Positions 57,606 through 64,000 of a stretch of DNA of 64,000 nt are shown in pieces. Made by a program: the position numbers and the translations under genes. Each line of letters opens with the position of its first letter. Positions within the stretch are counted from its first letter, which is position 1. The notes beneath the pieces were generated by a model that worked only from the letters and a program-made list of their open reading frames with translations, was not told the DNA's origin and did no database searches. The stretch is from Mactromeris polynyma (taxonomy: Eukaryota > Mollusca > Bivalvia > Venerida > Mactridae): the NCBI GenBank assembly GCA_032209605.1, contig JASFXZ010000016.1, positions 15,562,001 to 15,626,000 on the forward strand, read 5' to 3'.

Positions 57606-57940
57606 GAGAAAATAATTTGCTACAGGGAACGCCACATTCATAAGATAATGCCTCCAATAACAGGCCTCCGAGAAAATAACAATCGTTAAAACATCAGGCA
57701 TTTGAGGAGGTGCAAGGGTAAATAAGCAAGGGAACAGGGGCACAAGGAAAGGCCTGGCCGACCACAAAGGACAACACAAGAAAGCCAATGAGGACAAACA
57801 GGAGGGATTTAATGGATGTAATACATCACTTTACAAATCAAGACAGCTGGCAACAATAGGCTTGAAGGGAGGGGAAGAAAATAACAAGAACAATATATCA
57901 ATGGAAAGAATTGCACGCGGGAAAGGGACATTTAATAAAC
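57606..57940 (-). repeat. DR1 copy
   Basis: GCTACAGGGAACGCCACATT to GCACGCGGGAAAGGGACATT. Shows the unexpanded core (GGAGGTGCAAGGGTAAATAA) from which the 30-bp satellite grew. Confidence 0.88.
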
Positions 57941-58311
57941 ATCTGAAACACAAATAGAAATAAAAACCATACAATAACAAGCATTACTCCATGAACACCC
58001 AGATTTTGTAATTTTCTGATTCATACTGTAACAGAACTTATCATCTGAGAAAGTACAAGAAGTGTGTGTGTGAGATACGGGGGAGAGAAATGCATCCGCC
58101 GCCACCACCCACAAGTATGGTTGTCTGAATTATTGGGAGAATTATGTGTCAACAGTCCAGCTCCATTTCACTTGTTTTCTGAGACCCGTGTATTCGAGAC
58201 TAATGCAACACTCCCGGGACATATATGTTGAAATATAACCTCACTTAAATCATCAATAATTGCAAGGGTTTCAGACGAATATCAAATAATAATTATCTCC
58301 AGCGAAAATGA

Positions 58312-58645
58312 TACAGTAAAACCTCACTTTAAGACCACCTCCAAATTAAAAACACAATTCTTAAGACCAGTTTTCAAGAGTCCCATTGGCGGTCGTATTA
58401 TCGAGGTTTTACTGTATTTGTCTAGGGTATCATATTTATCGATTTTGTAAATGGGTTAGGGGAATTGATTCGCCTATTGACCAGTTTTCAAGAGTCCCAA
58501 GGGCGGGTCTTATTATTGAGGTTTTACTGTATTTGTCTAGGGCATCATATTTTATCGATTTTGTAAATGGGTTAGGGGAATTGATTCGCCTATTTACCAG
58601 TGTTCAAGAGTCCCAGGGGCGGGTCTTATTATTGAGGTCTTACTG
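58312..58645 (+). repeat. MITE-A copy whose right end plus flank is tandemly repeated
   Basis: The MITE runs from TACAGTAAAACCTCACTTTA (58312) to TCGAGGTTTTACTGTA (58416). The segment from TTTTCAAGAGTCCCA through the right end and about 70 bp of flank (ATTTGTCTAGGGTATCATAT, AATGGGTTAGGGGAATTGAT) repeats at 58371, 58485 and 58601 (about 115-bp period). Confidence 0.88.
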
Positions 58646-58699
58646 TACTTTGTTTTTTATCCTGAGTGTCAAGTTACACCACGTGATGCTCTAGCAGTC

Positions 58700-60342
58700 A
58701 TGTCTTAGTGATAGTATACGCAGACATGCTCCAAACTCAAAGTTATGAGCGGAAATATATGTCGACATGCAAATTGTGTGCTACACCTTTAGCAACGGTC
58801 ACGAGTCGTCAGCTTGACGTCTTCCCCATACATGTATATCAGTGAGGCGACAGTATCTACCCTTCAGTTCCATGCTGTGTCATAATTTGCATACACTGAA
58901 TAATTAAAACGTGTTTATGCTGCAATGAAACTTCCATGCAAGCTTCAGTGATTTTGTAAAACAGAATTGTGAACGTATGCAAATTGGCGCAAGAGCAAAC
59001 GCTGTATACCAATGTGTGTGTATTGTAATTAATCAAAATTAATAAGTGTATTGGTTTAAAGGGATTCATATGAAATGTATGACAGTTTTATTTCTCAATA
59101 CTTAAGGCTTTACAGTCTATGAGCATATCATATTAATAAACATTTACAATAGTTGAACATTTACGATAAATGGTCAATGGCAACATTAATACTATCAGAA
59201 TATATATATATATAGTTGTAACAGTTCTAGTAAGTGTTAATACAAAATGTTGGTACAATTCTAAATAGCATAAATTCTACATATAATAATAACATCAAAT
59301 AAACATATATATGTATAAACCGTGTACAGGAAAACCAGTGTATCCATGGAAACAGTAATGAGAGTCACGTGTTACGACTGAGAATTGCTTAAAATACTCG
59401 TTTCTTATCAACCAACAGTCGACACGTTCTGTGTACCTAAGACTTATTTAAAAGATTGAATCATTATTACCACCAGCTTGTTCAGTGATGATCTATCATT
59501 TAAATATCAAAACAGTAAGGCTAGCTTCCTCTATTCTCCAACTTCCGGTCTATCTCACACCGGACCGGAAGTGTATCCGTCAGGTTTGACGGTGCGATGA
59601 CGGATTGAGTCAAACAGGACTGTTCCCCATGTGGAAAACGTTGCATTGTGTCGATCAAACACATTATTGTTGTGATCAATTGTAAATACATTGTACGTGT
59701 CAACATGTGTCATACGGCGCTTACAGTTTCGTATGAATTATTTATCGTTTTCAGTAACGCGATATCTTACACCATTATTTAATAATAGCAGACGAATTGT
59801 GTAGCAATATTTCGAATATTAACCGGTGCGTAAATGATGTTTTGTTATTGAAAACGAAATATAAATGCATTTTCTTGACTGAAATCTCATTATATTAGAT
59901 CAAACTTTGTTTTACTTTCGCTATTACATAAATATAACCACTGTTGTAGACACATTGCATCCTAAATGTTTCAAATAAGCATTTCAATCAAAACCCCTTT
60001 CTGTGTCAAATATATCAACACAGCGGTATACGAGCTGATATTACAGGAAAGCGCCTGGATGAATCTGATGTGATTTTTTTCATTCGGAAAACCTTGGGTG
60101 ATTCAGCGATATGCGAGCTGTTATCACAGGGAAGCGCCTGACTGATGTGATTATTTTCATTCGGAGTACCTTGGGTAACACAGCGATTTGATACGTGTCA
60201 TGGGAGAGAGACAGATTTGTACATAGTGCCTTATTTATTATAAATAAAATAATAAAAATAGCGCTCTAGTAATAAAGGAGATTGTATGATTTAGACAGAC
60301 AAAAGACAACTAGCTTACCGTACAGATGAACAAATGCAAGTA
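58700..60342. other. Non-coding stretch with a small duplication
   Basis: 60037-60190 has two diverged copies of a segment with GAGCTGATATTACAGGAAAG and CATTCGGAAAACCTTGGGTG. A TA dinucleotide run lies at 59202. No exon. Confidence 0.55.
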
Positions 60343-60565
60343 TTATTAGCATCCGCTTTGGGAGCGGGAGGTCGAATGTTCGAATCCCGGTATGTGTCGG
60401 TTCTGATATGGCCGGTTGGTGAGCCGCCATCTAGTTAAATCATGGTTACCGTGTCCCTAACTGCCTGGTGCCTGGCATTTAATAATAGTAAATGTGCTCA
60501 TAATGTAGGTGTCTCATAAGTCAGAAATGGCTGGCCCTTTAAATAGGGGGTGACACTATAATAAA
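60343..60565 (+). mobile_element. tRNA-Pro-like SINE, copy 2 (head 5'-truncated)
   Basis: Begins at GCATCCGCTTTGGGAGCGGG and lacks the A box. The rest matches copy 1 through CTGGCCCTTTAAATAGGGG and the ATAAATAAACAC tail. Confidence 0.88.
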
Positions 60566-60767
60566 TAAACACACTTTTCATTAGTGTATTCCAAAGAGCT
60601 GACAATGATCGCTGATAGTTGAGTGACCACCAAGCCGCTTCCTTGCCTTTGCTTGGCATTAGGACTGGTTTTCCCGGTGGCCATTACCGGAAGAGGTACA
60701 TGAATCAAAGCACGTGACTACGACATGGTATCATAGTGTGGCCCGCACTAAACTCAAACAAAAATTG

Positions 60768-60856
60768 TACAATAAAACCTCAATAATATTTCCAACCTTG
60801 GGACCCTTGAAAATGGTCTTATTATTGAGTTGATCTTGAAGTAAGGTTTTACTTTA
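60768..60856 (-). mobile_element. MITE-A copy, internally deleted
   Basis: TACAATAAAACCTCAATAAT and GTAAGGTTTTACTTTA ends only about 90 bp apart. Confidence 0.7.
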
Positions 60857-61380
60857 AATACGAAGCTAAAACCCGGCACAATGACCGGACAGACATGGGG
60901 TGTATTAGTTGTTAAACTAACCACTTATTACCGATTGCAGCGGTCTCTGGCGACAAACGGAGAGTAACTAGTTAAATAAACAGGCATAAACCAGTTTCTT
61001 CAGACAGATGTACACCCATTTTGTAATTAAAATCGAATGCTAACATAGTTTAATAACCATTATAAAAATCGGTAATTTCCGTCATGTCTCGGTAGTTTCC
61101 GTATATTAATTATGAAATCAATTGTTATTTCTGCAACAGTCGGCATAACGATGCTTTCTGAATAACATTTCCGTTACATTTATGCTGATGCTTTGTTAGA
61201 AAATGTTCTTTGTTATTCGGTTTGATATAATTTGTACAATTTTGCATTGATTTCCATGAATAAGGGCGAAATATATTGATTACGAATTCATTCATTATGC
61301 TTCTTTGGAAATTTTATGTCAATGTCATTTCGAACCAACCAACCATTTCCTTTTGTACAACTAGTTTCTCCTTATTCAAC
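60857..61380. other. Non-coding stretch
   Basis: Nothing recognised. Confidence 0.5.
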
Positions 61381-61594
61381 TACAGTCGAACCTCGTGTAC
61401 TCGACAACCTTTTATCCGAATAATTCGTAAACTCGAATTCATAGGGTCCGAAATTTTATTTCGAATAATACATGGTTTCGGATAGTCCATTTCAAAGCGA
61501 TGTGCATAAGAAGATATATCGGGACCTTATATTTATTTCGGATGATACCAAGTATTCGGATAGAAGGTTGTCGAATTAACGTAGGCCGACTGTA
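61381..61594 (+). mobile_element. MITE-D copy
   Basis: TACAGTCGAACCTCGTGTAC and GTAGGCCGACTGTA ends, interior ATTTTATTTCGAATAATACA. TA at both edges. Confidence 0.85.
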
Positions 61595-62864
61595 CTCCTA
61601 TACAGAAAATAACAGAATAATAGCAATATCCACATAATAGGAAGATGGCAAAACAATTCGTTATCAAGAATTTCGTTTACGTGTGCATTGCATAATTTGC
61701 ATAGTATCGTAAAGGGCAATAAAATGATAACACACCCGAACATATAACACTAGTTCGGACGCTAACGAACATTCGAAAGATCGGTAATCTCCGTGAAACT
61801 CCGTATACAGTGCCGAACTGGCAAATTAATGGGGACTTTATTTGAATTTTTAATATTTATTGAAAGATATCTTTAAAATTGTTTGTTCAAGCATATTTCG
61901 TCAGATTACAATTTAAACCAGAGAGTTCGCATTTGTTTCGGCCGAATTACACTATACATTTGTATTGAATGTGAATATGAGTGGTTACATATAAATGCAA
62001 ATTCCCCCGCCAAAATATCTAAAAAAATCAAATATTTTTTAATAACTCGAAAGGTAACAAATGACAGTTTGTTATTCTACCTGTGCATTTAATATAATTT
62101 GAAAAATAAAAAAGTTATAGCCTAAAATGTCAACTGCTCCCTCTATATTCTATAGTTTCGACTAAAGCCATTTTGAGCGCTTATCGGAAAAGCGAAATTG
62201 TTGTACATGCCATGTTTTCCTTGACTGCGCCTAGGAAACTAAGTATCTAATGGCGACAAACCCAATCCATTTAAGATATAACCTTAGGGATTGAAAACAG
62301 CAGTCGTCACTCATTTGTTATAGCGTAGCTTTGTTTAGTTTTGATTATATCAGGTTTCTGAGAATTTCACAGATACTTGGAAAATTGAAATAAATAATAC
62401 GTTCGACATTTGCGTACGTAGAGACAATATCCTTAACGCCATTAAAAATGCAACTTTATCACTTTAGCTTCCATTTTGTTCCAAGCGTTTTATTGTTACA
62501 AATGAGTTAATAATTCTTCAAAATCATTTTAAACTATGGCCCTAGTATTCATATTTAATAATTGATTAAGTTTAGGAAATTATGTTTGACAAGTAAAATA
62601 TCATTATTTCTTTACAATGTCACCGTACTGATGCGGACAATATTTTTAGTTGCATTATTAATGGCGTGGAGTGTAATTGCGGTTCACGAGTGATTTTTTG
62701 TTTAATGTTCATAATTTGTTTAGGGCAAAGATGAACACTGGAATAGGTAATTAACATATTTAAAATACCAATTATGAAAGTTATACAAATGGATGGAATA
62801 GTTCGGTTTGTCTGTCTGTTATCTCATTCTCGTCAGCTCTCGGATATTTCCGTACCACTTCGTT
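61595..62864. other. Non-coding stretch
   Basis: AT-rich, no exon or repeat family recognised. Confidence 0.5.
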
Positions 62865-63205
62865 ACTCTACGAACATCCTCTAGTGTATGCCATGCGGAG
62901 CACTATTTGGCAAAATTCAACATTTTGTGCGGTCAAAAAATAGTTCTCGTAAAAACAGATTCAACTTCAAAGCAACTTCGATAAATTCACATAAGAAATG
63001 GATTATCGTTGTCATTTCTATTTAAAAACTCACATATTTCAGTCTTCATATAGCCTAAATATGTGACTTTAATCCCGTTTCATCAGAACTCCAGCGTTCA
63101 CGCCGCCATATTGTTTACATGATATTCGAATGGCATTTCCAAAAGTAGTGCCTAACGAACATCCGAAGCACTCAAGACGTAGTTGGCCGAGGTTTTCCGA
63201 ATGTC
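62865..63205. repeat. Dispersed repeat, copy 2 of 2 (partner 5685-6030)
   Basis: Same landmarks and order as 5685-6030, in the same orientation, 57 kb away. Confidence 0.8.
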
Positions 63206-64000
63206 TGTTATCTTTCATTCTAACATTCGAATCACCTAAATACAAATAACAAAAGTGATATAAAGATCGAGTAAAGTACACCTAAATGCAGACCCTTTCT
63301 TTTTGCGGTAAAATCTGAAACAATCGTCCGTCGTGGGGGGTATTTTTTTCATACACACTTTATTACTTTGAAATTGTCTTTCAGGCTGAAAACATGTCCT
63401 TTTATTGAACATTTAGTCGTAGATCAATTAGAAAATCGAGTTAAAACAAATGTTACTATGGATTTTTATCGACTATACTAAGGATATTGACATGTTTGAG
63501 TTAAAACCCGTACTGTCCGTAACTGTCCGTGACACTCAATTTATTTCCATCCAACGTCCGTTTCCGGACTGTCCCGATACAAAAATATCGCCGCCCTATT
63601 GACTGAGTGGATTTATTAACTGTAAATTAGTGAGTAAACATAATGTGAGTTCCGGCGTGGGAGAGCGCTATTTATCTAGAACAATACCCCAATTCTACCA
63701 GAATTAGTAACGGTTAAAATAACTAGTAGTAAAAATACGGACCAATCAAGAAAATAAAATGAACCCAATCAATTCTATAAACAAGGAACTGAACGACGCT
63801 CATAAAAATTCGAGTATGTAAATACATACAGGTGTTTAATTTCATGCAATTCGATAGTCCGACCATCGTGTGGCAAACATTACTGCTAATGATTTGGTTG
63901 TTAATTGAGTGCAGACGTATTGAGGCAAAAGAACAGTAGTAAAACTCTTGTTACTAGTTATCGTTCTGGCAAAAATCGGTATGTTTGGCTCTAGTAGTAT
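63206..64000. other. Non-coding stretch to window end
   Basis: No supported feature. Confidence 0.5.

Noticed and set aside
59521..59706. 61-residue minus-strand ORF as a possible exon
   Set aside because: No recognisable domain, no supporting neighbouring exon; length is within chance expectation.

Overview
This window looks like nuclear DNA from a lophotrochozoan animal, most likely a bivalve mollusc. That is inferred from a low-GC, repeat-dense sequence, a gene with many short exons and GT-AG introns, tRNA-derived SINEs, and a tandem family of B-box/six-bladed-propeller (TRIM-like, RING-less) proteins of the kind expanded in bivalves. No bacterial features are present. Only four protein-coding genes can be supported.

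Layout. (1) 1-28.5 kb is a tandemly duplicated cluster of about 10-11 kb units. Each unit carries one minus-strand, single-coding-exon, 419-residue B-box/NHL-type protein (2182-3441, 12015-13274, 25225-26484), with related flanks and a 45-bp minisatellite (1-810, 7820-8578, 16995-19822). A remnant of a fourth unit ends near 28540. (2) 21341-39261 (+) holds a 12-exon gene for a GH65 enzyme of the PGGHG/ATHL1 type (protein-glucosylgalactosylhydroxylysine glucosidase). It is reconstructed here with consistent splice phases to 795 residues, with a signal peptide and a hydrophobic C-terminus. The third B-box gene lies in its intron 4 on the opposite strand. (3) 39.3-64 kb has no convincing gene. 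It holds satellites (31-bp, about 46-bp, ATC-rich, 18-bp and 30-bp units), several MITE families, a tRNA-Pro-like SINE, a retroposon tail and an unclassified dispersed repeat.

Local names for repeat families: MITE-A (TACAGTAAAACCTC ends, TA target), MITE-B (long inverted ends starting AGTTCCCACATTTACAATA), MITE-C (palindromic, TGACGTCA-containing), MITE-D (CAGTCGAACCTCG ends, pogo-like), and DR1 (an unclassified dispersed repeat of about 330 bp).

The points most worth following are these. The three B-box paralogues differ mainly at loop positions predicted to lie on one face of the propeller. Several splice sites of the GH65 gene coincide with the ends of dispersed repeats. Two of the satellites have visibly grown from a short internal segment of a dispersed element.
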